Part shown: one piece after another, positions 27,461 to 36,429 of the stretch
How positions within the stretch are numbered: position 1 is the stretch's first letter
Layout of the letters: each line of letters opens with the position of its first letter
Assembly (NCBI GenBank): GCA_020832905.1
Contig: JAJHRG010000002.1
Location: 124,001 to 188,000, forward strand
Direction: 5' to 3'
DNA: 64,000 nt
Origin: Thermoproteota archaeon
Lineage (GTDB): Archaea; Thermoproteota; Methanomethylicia; Methanomethylicales; Methanomethylicaceae
Program-made: the position numbers and the translations under genes
The notes under the pieces: generated by a model
Told to the model about the DNA's origin: nothing
What the model saw: the letters and a program-made list of their open reading frames with translations, nothing else
Databases searched by the model: none

Positions 27461-27872
27461 AAACTTTCACCGAATTATCTATTTCTTTAGAAATTGTTAC
27501 TGAATGTAATCCAGCAGGTATAATAAAGTCATTAATCTTAATATTATAGGTAATAATAATTAAATCATTTTCTATTACTATGTTTGAAATTATATTCATA
27601 GGATCTGGAAAATCAAAAATATAAGATGAAAAATAAATTGTACTATTATTACAAATAATAGATCTTGGCTCATTTATTAATATAGTAATGGAAGTTCCAG
27701 GATTTGATGCATATATTTCTTCTATAATCATATGAATAATATTTGATGATGAAGTTTTGTTAATAGATGATATAAACATTATTGACTTAATTGAAATTAA
27801 TGTAGTTATTAATATAAGAAATGATGTAAGAATTATAACATTCATTGGTAAAGAAAATCCTTTTCTTCTCAT
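27447..27872 (-). CDS. Pilin-like protein, class III signal peptide
   Basis: A 141-residue protein beginning MRRKGFSLPMNVIILTSFLI, with an RRKG prepilin-peptidase site and a hydrophobic assembly helix. The C-terminal 100 residues form a small beta domain ending in VTISKEIDNSVKVYVNF. It sits in a chain of overlapping pilin-like genes. Confidence 0.7.
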   Translation of the reverse strand: MRRKGFSLPMNVIILTSFLILITTLISIKSIMFISSINKTSSSNIIHMIIEEIYASNPGTSITILINEPRSIICNNSTIYFSSYIFDFPDPMNIISNIVIENDLIIITYNIKINDFIIPAGLHSVTISKEIDNSVKVYVNF

Positions 27873-27876
27873 TATA

Positions 27877-28278
27877 TCACCTAGAAATGATTAGTATTAC
27901 AATACAAGGATTAGGAATTCCTTGAAATCCACTTAGAAAATATGGATGAGAAGAAATTGTATTCTTTTCATTAAATAAAAGTGAAGAATATGACCAAATT
28001 AAATTCCAATCTAAGGAATACACTTTTATGCAATAGCCAGTATTAGGTAAAAGATTATCAAGAAAATAAGATATTCTATTTATATCTTTTGTATAAATAC
28101 AAGAAGCTAAAACTCTATTAGAATCTAACCAGATTAAAATATTATCTAGGCTTTGATAATCTCTATCTAATGTTATTGAGGAATAAGGAATAAATGTTAC
28201 AATAATTGATATGCCAATAATTAAAATTAAAAAAGCAAATACTAAGTCATAAATTATTGTTATTCCTTTTTTATTCAT
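27877..28278 (-). CDS. Pilin-like protein, class III signal peptide
   Basis: A 133-residue protein beginning MNKKGITIIYDLVFAFLILI. The NKKG site and the hydrophobic stretch with an aspartate in position to pair with neighbouring subunits are typical of pseudopilin-like proteins. A short polar C-terminal domain contains two cysteines (SCIYTKD and GYCIKVY) that could form a disulfide. It overlaps the next gene by 4 bases. Confidence 0.65.
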   Translation of the reverse strand: MNKKGITIIYDLVFAFLILIIGISIIVTFIPYSSITLDRDYQSLDNILIWLDSNRVLASCIYTKDINRISYFLDNLLPNTGYCIKVYSLDWNLIWSYSSLLFNEKNTISSHPYFLSGFQGIPNPCIVILIISR

Positions 28279-28673
28279 CTTACTTTCACCTCTAATCTTA
28301 TGGCATTTCCATTATCTAAAATTATAAATCGATAAGCTTCTCCTACACTATCATTTATTATAAATCCATTTGATTTACTCCATAATTTTAATAATTCTCC
28401 ATTTTTAATTGAAAAACATGTAATATTTACATAATAGGAAATATTATCTAGAAAATCATAATCTATTAATAAGGAATATGATTCCCATGAGTTAGAAGAT
28501 ACTCCATTTTGAATTAATATAATTGAAGCTATAATAGAAGCTAAAGAATTCTTTATTGAATAAAGCTGATTATTTATATAGGATGAGCATAAAATTGATG
28601 TTGTAAAAATTACAAGAGAGAATACAATTATAAAAATAGACATTGCAATAGCTGCTTCTAAGGCTTGATCCAT
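28275..28673 (-). CDS. Small pilin-like membrane protein
   Basis: A 132-residue protein with an N-terminal hydrophobic helix (MDQALEAAIAMSIFIIVFSL) and no basic KKG leader. It may already start at the mature-like position or be a TadE-like protein. The rest is a beta-rich polar domain ending in NGNAIRLEVKVR. It is linked to both neighbours by overlaps of 1 to 4 bases, within the pilin gene chain. Confidence 0.55.
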   Translation of the reverse strand: MDQALEAAIAMSIFIIVFSLVIFTTSILCSSYINNQLYSIKNSLASIIASIILIQNGVSSNSWESYSLLIDYDFLDNISYYVNITCFSIKNGELLKLWSKSNGFIINDSVGEAYRFIILDNGNAIRLEVKVR

Positions 28674-29065
28674 TATTTCACCTTAATGATTTTAATTGTA
28701 CCATTTGGATATGCAGTTATATTCAATGCTAAAATAGTAGTACGTATAGGTGTAATAGATATATTAATTGGAATTTTAATTGAATAATTTGTACTTCCTA
28801 CACCTACAGTAACTCTATTTTCTTCAACTATTAGTAATACAGATTGACTTAGTAAAATAGAAGAAGAGGATTCTTTACCTTTAATTTTAGCATTTGCTAA
28901 TGATGAAAGAATATTTTCAGTAATGGTATAAGCAATAGATTTTGCTGATGCATATTGAAAACTTTCTATAAGATTTTTTCCATAATAATACGTATAAAAA
29001 GAAAATAATGTAGAAATAGCTAACATTGATCCAATAATTAGTAAGCGTATAATAGGCTTTATCAT
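28673..29065 (-). CDS. Small pilin-like membrane protein
   Basis: A 130-residue protein with an N-terminal helix (IIRLLIIGSMLAISTLFSFY) followed by a polar helix continuation (AKSIAYTITENILSSLANAK) and a beta domain. The long N-terminal alpha helix running into a small beta domain is the pilin/TadE architecture. There is no clear prepilin-peptidase site. Same overlapping gene chain. Confidence 0.55.
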   Translation of the reverse strand: MIKPIIRLLIIGSMLAISTLFSFYTYYYGKNLIESFQYASAKSIAYTITENILSSLANAKIKGKESSSSILLSQSVLLIVEENRVTVGVGSTNYSIKIPINISITPIRTTILALNITAYPNGTIKIIKVK

Positions 29066-29101
29066 ATTCTCAAATTAATGATATTTAGGAGAAAATTTAA
29101 A

Positions 29102-29761
29102 CTAGAAAAATTGCAGTAATTGAATTTCTTTATAATTAATAATAATTCTAATTTTTTCTCCTGATTTAACTAAAAAAGAAGTTTTTTGTTCTTCATCAAT
29201 ATAAAATGTAAAAATACCATCTTTATTCATATTTCTTGATATTTCTAATGTTTCTATTTTTTCAATTTTTTTAATATTGAATACTCCTAAAGCTGAAAAT
29301 CCTTCTTGAATTGATATTATTGATAGCTTAATAATATAAGTCTTTATACCTAATTCTTCTGTAATAGCAATATCTATGTATGGCTTAGGAATAATAATAG
29401 TTCCTTCTTCTAATGGAATAATAGCTATTTTATCATCATTATATGGAATAGTTAATGATAATTTTGATATTAATAATGCTGTTTTATTAATACTAATGAA
29501 TTGATCTCCCTCTGGAAGAGAAACTCTAATAATAAAAGAATTCATTTTAATTGATTTTATTATAAAATCTCCAGTAGAAACTCCATAAACAACACTTCTT
29601 TTATCTAATAATAAATCAATAATTTCTATGATTTTATCTTGAATAGATGAAATTGTTGCACTTGGAATTTGTACTAAATAATAGTAAAGATTACTTGATA
29701 TTCCTATTGATAAAACTATTGATAATGAAATAATAATTATAGCTGTAATAATGTAATGCAA
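29102..29761 (-). CDS. Membrane-anchored extracytoplasmic protein in the pilin cluster
   Basis: A 219-residue protein with an N-terminal hydrophobic helix (MHYIITAIIIISLSIVLSIG) and a longer amphipathic continuation (SSIQDKIIEIIDLLLDKR), then a beta-rich domain. The layout is pilin-like but without a visible KG site. It lies between the pilin chain and the 1280-residue surface protein, 4 bases after the latter. Confidence 0.55.
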   Translation of the reverse strand: MHYIITAIIIISLSIVLSIGISSNLYYYLVQIPSATISSIQDKIIEIIDLLLDKRSVVYGVSTGDFIIKSIKMNSFIIRVSLPEGDQFISINKTALLISKLSLTIPYNDDKIAIIPLEEGTIIIPKPYIDIAITEELGIKTYIIKLSIISIQEGFSALGVFNIKKIEKIETLEISRNMNKDGIFTFYIDEEQKTSFLVKSGEKIRIIINYKEIQLLQFF

Positions 29762-29765
29762 AATA

Positions 29766-32700
29766 TCACCTTATAAATATTAATTTTCTTCCTTCTTTTA
29801 TTGGATTATATAGAATATTTACTGAATGTCCTGGAATAATTTGAAGCCAAATATTTTCTACATTAGGAGTTTTAATAAGTATTCCCTTAATTTGAGCTAA
29901 ATCAATTGGTATCTTTATTTGTTCTCTTATTGGTAATAGTAAAAATGATGAGTTAATAGAGAAATTCATATAAATTTTATCATGACATCTATAAAGTAGT
30001 ATAGATTTTGAAGGACCAAAAATCTCTCCATTACTTGTATTATTAGAATATACATAAACATATGCTCCTTCAATAGGACTTAAATTATTTCTATCACCCC
30101 AATCAAATGGTTCTACTACAATAAAATTAGAATTAATAAAATAAAACATAGGAGCAATTACTGTATATGTAATATTATTTTTAATTGCATGAGTAATAGG
30201 ATATAATGAAGAATTTTCATAAGCATAAATACTTATGGAAATATTTGTTCTTAGTATTGAATTATTAAGCCAAGAATAAGGAATCCATAAATAAGAAAAA
30301 CCATTTTCATCACAAGGAGAAGAAAATCTTTCTTTTAGAAGATTATCATTCCATATTTCATATACACCATCAAGAGTAGCTACATAAAATTCCTTTCTTC
30401 CTTTTACTAAACTTCCATCACTTAAATATCTAAATTTAAATGTAGCATTTATTCCTGTTAAATTATAATCAAATTCAGTAGTTGCCATTATATTATCTAT
30501 TTTCCAAGTACTATTGTAGAAATAGACTTTATCATTTACTCTAATTTCAGCATATGCAAAATATTTAGAACCAATAGAAGCATTTCTATTTGTAGAGTAA
30601 AAAACATCATCTAATGATCCAAAAAGAATTGAGATATATCCTGAGCTATCTGTTGTTACTGTTTTTGTAAATTTATAAATAGTTGACTTAAATGTACATG
30701 AATTTTTATCCCACCATACTACTCCTAAAGGATCTAACCATGCTGTAACATTTACTTGAGTTGGAGATGAAATTCCTGGAATTCTTACAGTTACATTTAC
30801 TCCTATATTCTCATATAGAATTACTCTTTTTAGCATTCTTCCATCTTTAAGAGATGCAGGACCAACATTTTCTATAATATCTGTATCAAAAATTGCAATT
30901 ACTTCATGATCACTATCCATATAAATGGTTATTTTATTATAATCTACTACTTTTTTCCCATCTATAATCCAATTGGAGAAGTAATAATTTGGATCATTTG
31001 TATATGCAATTATAGATTGATAGGAATATCTAGGAACTTCATATATTCCTGGTGCTGGAATTGTAGTACCATTTCCTTCTACTTTTATAGTAAGTCTAGA
31101 TGTTGGAGGATTAGCTGAAAAGTAAACTATAATATTATAAGGCTTTGTAATATTTTCTATAGTAACAATATTATCATAAAAGATTTTTTCATCTTGAGAA
31201 TTAGGATTAATTACTATTTTATCAAAATAATATCCTGCATATGGATATGCTTTTATTTTTATATTATATGAATAATCTACATAATAAATTCCAAATCCAT
31301 TACTATAGTTATAAATAAACCAACTAGGAGAATTTGATTCTACAATTACATAACCCCAATTTTTATTTGATGTAATATTTACAGGAAAATCAATTAATTT
31401 TATATTTAATCTTAACATATGAGTTTGTGAAGGAATAAGAATTGCTTCATAATATGATGGATAAATAATTGATGGTATTGAAAATTCACTATTTCCTATT
31501 ATATAATAAGCAGAATAAATTTTAACTTTTGATTCTCCTCCCCATTGAGAAAGAAGTTTTCCTTGTAAATTTATTGGATCAAAATAAATAGGTACATTTT
31601 CTACATTTGAAATCATTAACTGTAATGTATAAGGAGAACTAGGAACTATTATAGAATTATTAAAGTAAATTAATCCATATTCACTATAATCACCTTGTAT
31701 CCAACTACCATACCATGGATATCTAATATCAAAAATAATTGTAGTTAATTGATATTGTGGTTTCTTTTTAAATATTGCTTTTAATGTATAATTTGAATTC
31801 ATAGTAATTGAGATTATATCATTAGAAGAATAATCATTACCATTTAATTGCCATTTATCAAATAAATAATCACTATTAGGATATGCAGAAATAGTTACAA
31901 TTGTTCCAGCTGGATATGCATATACACCTGGTGGAGGATTTGTTATTCCTCCTTCTGATGATTCTATATTAAGATAATAAATTTGTTGAGTGATATTAAT
32001 ATAAACATCTACATAATGAGATAAATTTCCTGATTTTCCTATTACTCTACATATATAAACACCAATAGAATCTCCAGCTAGAAATATTAGTAAAGAAGAA
32101 CCATTAGTTATAATAGATTGTGGTATAATAGAAATACATGAATTGGTAGGTACTTTTCCAATCCATTCAATTGATAATTGAATAGGTATAATTTGATTTG
32201 AATTTACATATATAATAGAAGTTCCTAATTCTCCTGGTCTTAGAAAAATATCATTAGATTTATAAATAATAAAATCAATAGATGAATTTACATAAATATT
32301 AACATATGCATATCCTTTTCTTCCTATAGAATCACTTACAGTTACTATAGCATTATATTTACCAGGTTGAGAATATACATGTACAGGATTTTGTTCATTA
32401 GATACTCCCATATCTCCAAAATTCCATAAAAAACTATATGGTGGATTTCCTCCTGAAACTATACAGTAAAATTGAACTGAAAGAGGAGCTTCTCCATATG
32501 TTACATTTGAATATGCAGTTACTGTAAGCTCTTGAGTAAAAATAGCTTTTAAAGTATGATTTGTATTCATTACTATACTAATAGGATTATTTGAACTTAA
32601 TATAATTCCATCTAATTCCCATTTATCTAATACATATCCTGATGAAGGATATGCATAAACATTAACTTTTTCTCCTATTGAATATTCATGTAATCCTGGA

Positions 32701-33608
32701 GGAGGATATGTAGTTCCACCTAATGTTGTTTCTATATTAAGATAAATACTACTAACATTAACTAATATCCATTTTATATCACTTAATCCCATGGAATCGA
32801 TTACTTTACATGTTACATTATGTAAGCCAGAATTTTGAAAAGCAAAATAAGTATATGATGTTAAAATATCACCAATATCTCCATAAACTACTTCAGTATA
32901 ATTATATTGTTCATCAAAATACCAATAAATAGTATATGGTGGAACACCATCTTTGATAATAGCTATAAACTGTACATTTTGTCCTTTCCATGCATTTATA
33001 GGAAAAGCATTAATATCTAATTGAGGCCAATAAAAATTCAATTCTACATTTTTAATTGAAAATTCTATATCTATACTAGCATAATCATGAATTACTTCAC
33101 TATTAGGATACCAATAATCTGCAATAACATAAAAATAAGCAATATCAATAGAGAATTCTTTACTTCCAGAAAGTTTAATATTATTAACATGATAACTATA
33201 ATTTACAAAACCCATATCAGATGGAGGTTTATGTAATGATATTACATTTATATTAATGTTAGGCTTAATTTTAACATAACTAAATGGATTAGAAAAAGTT
33301 CCATTATAGGAAATAACTGAAGTAATATTAACATTAGGTCTATAAGCTTGTGAAACACCTTTAGGTACTTCTACATATGCTTGACAATGAATTATTCCAG
33401 TTTCAGAATTCCATTCAACCGAATTATATCTAATAGGATGATTTTCATAAAATCCTTCTTGTTGACCTGGATCATTTCCAGCAGGAGAATAATAATATTG
33501 AAAAGAAAATTGTGAAGAAGGAATAACTTGTTGAAAGCTATAAGCACTTACTTGATTTATACAAAAAATAGGAATAATAAGAAATAATAAGTAATAATAT
33601 CTTTTCAT
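29766..33608 (-). CDS. Giant secreted surface protein with PKD and InlB-type repeat domains
   Basis: A 1280-residue protein with a signal peptide (YYYLLFLIIPIFCINQVSA). At least two PKD-type beta domains are visible, near residues 195-287 and 358-446; the second has SFLWNFGDMGVSNEQNPVHV. Three copies of an InlB B-repeat-like module with the pattern PPPG...YPNSxYxFDKWxLNG...MNSNxTLKAIF lie near 289-357, 543-614 and 838-907. The final 370 residues are another beta-rich region. There is no obvious C-terminal anchor. Such modules mediate adhesion or shape cell-surface filaments. It is co-oriented and nearly contiguous with the pilins and is probably a pilus- or envelope-associated adhesin. Confidence 0.8.
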   Translation of the reverse strand: MKRYYYLLFLIIPIFCINQVSAYSFQQVIPSSQFSFQYYYSPAGNDPGQQEGFYENHPIRYNSVEWNSETGIIHCQAYVEVPKGVSQAYRPNVNITSVISYNGTFSNPFSYVKIKPNININVISLHKPPSDMGFVNYSYHVNNIKLSGSKEFSIDIAYFYVIADYWYPNSEVIHDYASIDIEFSIKNVELNFYWPQLDINAFPINAWKGQNVQFIAIIKDGVPPYTIYWYFDEQYNYTEVVYGDIGDILTSYTYFAFQNSGLHNVTCKVIDSMGLSDIKWILVNVSSIYLNIETTLGGTTYPPPGLHEYSIGEKVNVYAYPSSGYVLDKWELDGIILSSNNPISIVMNTNHTLKAIFTQELTVTAYSNVTYGEAPLSVQFYCIVSGGNPPYSFLWNFGDMGVSNEQNPVHVYSQPGKYNAIVTVSDSIGRKGYAYVNIYVNSSIDFIIYKSNDIFLRPGELGTSIIYVNSNQIIPIQLSIEWIGKVPTNSCISIIPQSIITNGSSLLIFLAGDSIGVYICRVIGKSGNLSHYVDVYINITQQIYYLNIESSEGGITNPPPGVYAYPAGTIVTISAYPNSDYLFDKWQLNGNDYSSNDIISITMNSNYTLKAIFKKKPQYQLTTIIFDIRYPWYGSWIQGDYSEYGLIYFNNSIIVPSSPYTLQLMISNVENVPIYFDPINLQGKLLSQWGGESKVKIYSAYYIIGNSEFSIPSIIYPSYYEAILIPSQTHMLRLNIKLIDFPVNITSNKNWGYVIVESNSPSWFIYNYSNGFGIYYVDYSYNIKIKAYPYAGYYFDKIVINPNSQDEKIFYDNIVTIENITKPYNIIVYFSANPPTSRLTIKVEGNGTTIPAPGIYEVPRYSYQSIIAYTNDPNYYFSNWIIDGKKVVDYNKITIYMDSDHEVIAIFDTDIIENVGPASLKDGRMLKRVILYENIGVNVTVRIPGISSPTQVNVTAWLDPLGVVWWDKNSCTFKSTIYKFTKTVTTDSSGYISILFGSLDDVFYSTNRNASIGSKYFAYAEIRVNDKVYFYNSTWKIDNIMATTEFDYNLTGINATFKFRYLSDGSLVKGRKEFYVATLDGVYEIWNDNLLKERFSSPCDENGFSYLWIPYSWLNNSILRTNISISIYAYENSSLYPITHAIKNNITYTVIAPMFYFINSNFIVVEPFDWGDRNNLSPIEGAYVYVYSNNTSNGEIFGPSKSILLYRCHDKIYMNFSINSSFLLLPIREQIKIPIDLAQIKGILIKTPNVENIWLQIIPGHSVNILYNPIKEGRKLIFIR

Positions 33609-34366
33609 TATAAATTCACCATTATTTTATGATAAATAGGAATAAAGAAAATACTTCCTTGAAGATTAATTGTAATATTACCATGTATAGGTTCATTTAA
33701 TCTTATTACTCCTCCTTCTGCTATGTAAAAAGTATTATTAATTATAGCAGATATAATTCTCATATTTGCTATAGAATATAATCCTGAAGTCTTAATGGAT
33801 AATATAGTGTGATTATAAGTATAAATATGAGTAAGATCATGATAAGTAAATAATCCTACAACAGTTAAATCTTCTGCTGTTTTTCCTAAAAATTTAAGAG
33901 CTAAATCAAAATCAGATAATGTAAAAATTACAAAAGCATATCCACCATTATCTATTTGATATTTTATTAAAGGATAAGGTCTAGTAGTACCACATTCTAT
34001 TATAGGTATATTTTTCCATGGTTCTATATTTATTTCTCTTGTACGTATATATTCAACTTCAGAAACTTTTGAGATTAAAAGAGCTAATATTTTTCCTGAG
34101 CTATCTGCTACCCATAATCCTATAGCTAATGTATCTTTACCTGATGGATTTGGAGCTCGTAATACTTTACTTACATTAGCATATAATACTGATAAGCTAA
34201 TATTCTTAGGAATTGATATAAATAAAGAATTAGCAGGAGGAAATATTCCAAGATCTAATGCTTCATAATTTTTAATTTCTATACTAATTGATCCATATGT
34301 GAAGTTTAATACTATTAGTAATAATAAGATTGTAATGGTAGATATTATTATCTTCTTCATTCTCAA
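33608..34366 (-). CDS. Secreted protein of unknown family
   Basis: A 252-residue protein with an N-terminal signal or anchor (KKIIISTITILLLLIVLNF) and a mature domain of mixed alpha/beta character (WKNIPIIECGTTRPYPLIKY). It is the first gene of the minus-strand pilus operon and overlaps the stop/start of the 1280-residue protein by one base. Function is unknown; its position suggests an envelope component of the same machine. Confidence 0.6.
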   Translation of the reverse strand: MRMKKIIISTITILLLLIVLNFTYGSISIEIKNYEALDLGIFPPANSLFISIPKNISLSVLYANVSKVLRAPNPSGKDTLAIGLWVADSSGKILALLISKVSEVEYIRTREINIEPWKNIPIIECGTTRPYPLIKYQIDNGGYAFVIFTLSDFDLALKFLGKTAEDLTVVGLFTYHDLTHIYTYNHTILSIKTSGLYSIANMRIISAIINNTFYIAEGGVIRLNEPIHGNITINLQGSIFFIPIYHKIMVNL

Positions 34367-34407
34367 TAATATAAAATTCTTATGAATTTATAAAAGAGGA
34401 AAAATAG

Positions 34408-35016
34408 CTAAATAAATCTCCAAGAAGAAAGCCAACCAGTTATTCCATCATATAAAAGCTGAGCTGCAAATGCAGCAATTATAATTGTCATAAATCTACC
34501 CATTGCTCTTACACCATTTATTCCAAGTATTTTTACTAATAACTGAGATCCTCTAAGTAATAAGTAAGTAATTATAGTAACAACTACAATACTAATTAAT
34601 AAGTATATAAGAGGAATAGTTCTAGACAGTACAATTATTGTTGTTATTGTTCCTGGTCCTACTAAAAGAGGAGTAGCAATAGGAACAATAGCAATTTCCT
34701 CTTCATTTTCAACTTGTTTTGTTCTTGGCATTCCACCAAGCATATCTATTGCAATAACAATTAAAATAATTCCTCCACCAATTTGTAGACTATAGATACT
34801 AATTTTTAGAAAATCTAAAATTATACTACCAGCAATAGCTAATAAAACCATTAGTAAAAATATAGTAATAGTAGATTGATTTATTATTTTACATCTTTTT
34901 GATGAATCCATTTCATGAGTTAAAGCTAAAAATGTTGGAATAACACTAATTGGATTTAAAATAGCAAATATTTGACTTATAGTAGTAATTAATATTAATA
35001 TAACTGATGTATCCAT
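34408..35016 (-). CDS. MarC-family integral membrane protein
   Basis: A 202-residue protein with six hydrophobic helices. The family pattern is clear: FAILNPISVIPTFLALT at the start, then LKISIYSLQIGGGIILIVIA, then VPIATPLLVGPGTITTII and GVRAMGRFMTIIIAAFAAQL at the end. The transport function of MarC proteins is not established. It stands apart from the pilus locus (41-base gap) and probably has its own promoter. Confidence 0.9.
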   Translation of the reverse strand: MDTSVILILITTISQIFAILNPISVIPTFLALTHEMDSSKRCKIINQSTITIFLLMVLLAIAGSIILDFLKISIYSLQIGGGIILIVIAIDMLGGMPRTKQVENEEEIAIVPIATPLLVGPGTITTIIVLSRTIPLIYLLISIVVVTIITYLLLRGSQLLVKILGINGVRAMGRFMTIIIAAFAAQLLYDGITGWLSSWRFI

Positions 35017-35058
35017 ATTATTACAAAAATAGAAAAAGAATAAAAAAATTTTGAATAA

Positions 35059-36000
35059 TTATGTAAGAGCTAGTTCTACTTTATTAATTATATGTGAATT
35101 AATTATTTTCATTAATTGATCCTCATTAATTCTCTTATTGATAATTTCTTTTATATTTGCAATAATTTTTTTCTCTATTTCCATTGGTATTTTATATTCA
35201 TCTATTATTTTAAAGATTTTACCAATAATTTCTTTATTTAATTTTAAGTCTCTTAACCATTTCTTTAATTTCTTTAAAGATAATCCAATTTTCTTAAAAT
35301 CTTCTTCTCTTAAAGTATTATTATAATCAGCAACAATAATAGCTAAAATTGCTTCTTTTAAATTTCTTGGCTTTTCAATTAATAGAGATGCTCTTCTTAC
35401 TAAGTATTTTGGAAATATTGTTGATAATCTTCCCCAATACCATTCTCCTCTATCTGGAAGTTTTCCATAATACTTATGAATATATTGAATTACTTGCATT
35501 AATTTTATTGGTCTATGTTCTCCACTTGCACTAGCTCTTCCAGGTTTTCTTAAATCTAATTTCTTTAAAATTTCATCCCATTCCTCAGGTAATCTTGAGT
35601 GAGGAGGACCAAAATGTGTACTAGAGTATACTATAGCTGCAAAAACATGAAGAAAACTATTTAGATATGATTGATCATTAATTCTCCAAGTTCTTAAAGC
35701 TCTTCTAATTGCATCTTCTAAAACAATATTTGAAATTTTTGCTATTTGACATATAGTATAACCAATATTATAGAATTTTGTTTTAATTTTTTCTTTATTT
35801 GTCATGTAAATTAATGGAAATTTTATAGAAAATTCAGAATTTAGTGGTATACTATAATTAGTAGATAAATTATTGGAGAGAGATAATGCTAATGTAGGAC
35901 CATGTTCAAGACCACATTTCTTACATACATATAATCCATTATGAACTATACATTCTCCTTTACATTCATCACATAAAAAATAATCATTCAAATATATCAC
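35059..36000 (-). CDS. Diverged TFB-like protein with zinc ribbon
   Basis: A 313-residue protein with a GTG start. The N-terminus has CDECKGECIVHNGLYVCKKC (residues 9-28), a zinc-ribbon pattern like that of transcription factor B. The following 280 residues are helical and contain two rough repeats that could be cyclin folds, with HRPIKLMQVIQYIHKYYGKL and YLVRRASLLIEKPRNLKEAI. It lacks the strongly conserved TFB B-reader and core motifs, so it is at best a distant TFB paralogue. Its start overlaps the end of a tiny zinc-finger gene, suggesting co-transcription and a shared regulatory job. Confidence 0.55.
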   Translation of the reverse strand: MIYLNDYFLCDECKGECIVHNGLYVCKKCGLEHGPTLALSLSNNLSTNYSIPLNSEFSIKFPLIYMTNKEKIKTKFYNIGYTICQIAKISNIVLEDAIRRALRTWRINDQSYLNSFLHVFAAIVYSSTHFGPPHSRLPEEWDEILKKLDLRKPGRASASGEHRPIKLMQVIQYIHKYYGKLPDRGEWYWGRLSTIFPKYLVRRASLLIEKPRNLKEAILAIIVADYNNTLREEDFKKIGLSLKKLKKWLRDLKLNKEIIGKIFKIIDEYKIPMEIEKKIIANIKEIINKRINEDQLMKIINSHIINKVELALT

Positions 36001-36151
36001 TCCAATTCACCTCTTCAGCAATAACTCCATGGCATTTTTTTAAGTGAATTGCAAGACCACTCCAAGATCTACAATGTTTTCCACATCCACGATATAGACA
36101 TTTTACTGAACCATTAGATAGTTCTCTTCCTAAATCCTTAATTTGAACCAT
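35984..36151 (-). CDS. 55-residue zinc-finger protein
   Basis: A short gene reading MVQIKDLGRELSNGSVKCLY then RGCGKHCRSWSGLAIHLKKC. The spacing C-x4-C-x12-H-x3-C (residues 18, 23, 36, 40) is that of a single C2H2/C2HC finger, with the aromatic and leucine core positions present. The ATG is preceded by a GGTGAAA ribosome site. It overlaps the GTG start of the TFB-like gene by 17 bases, so the two are translated together. Single-finger proteins of this type are common DNA- or RNA-binding factors in archaea. Confidence 0.75.
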   Translation of the reverse strand: MVQIKDLGRELSNGSVKCLYRGCGKHCRSWSGLAIHLKKCHGVIAEEVNWSDIFE

Positions 36152-36277
36152 TATTTCACCAAAAAGTAAATTTGTATGGGTGGTTAAAAGAATAATCCAA
36201 AAGTTATTACATAGAGAGAGAAGACCGAAAATATTTATGATAAAGTTTTTTAGAGTCTAAATATTTATTATCAAATA

Positions 36278-36352
36278 GGGCCGGTAGTCTAGCCTGGTTA
36301 GGACGCTGCCTTGACGCGGCAGAGGTCTCCGGTTCAAATCCGGACCGGCCCA
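36278..36352 (+). tRNA. tRNA-Val (GAC)
   Basis: A 75-base cloverleaf. Acceptor stem GGGCCGG pairs with CCGGCCC. The anticodon arm CTGCC-TTGACGC-GGCAG gives anticodon GAC at positions 36309-36316 within the loop. The T arm has GGTTCAAATCC. CCA follows directly (36353-36355), so it seems genome-encoded. There is no intron. A TATA-like AATATTTATTA element lies about 20 bases upstream. Confidence 0.95.
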
Positions 36353-36429
36353 CCAAATAATTGTTATGAAGAAGAATATTTAAAAGTGCTAATGTATAGT
36401 AAAACTTACTACTATTCTAGGTGATATAC

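Noticed and set aside
20145-34366. Archaellum (fla/arl) operon
   Set aside because: An ATPase and platform are present, but no ArlC/D/E/F/G/H genes and no ArlH-type ATPase were seen. The pilin set and surface proteins fit a type IV pilus better.
10120-34366. Integrative conjugative element
   Set aside because: No relaxase, integrase, replication gene, direct-repeat att sites or tRNA junction was found at its borders. Both flanks are ordinary chromosomal genes and composition is the same as the host.
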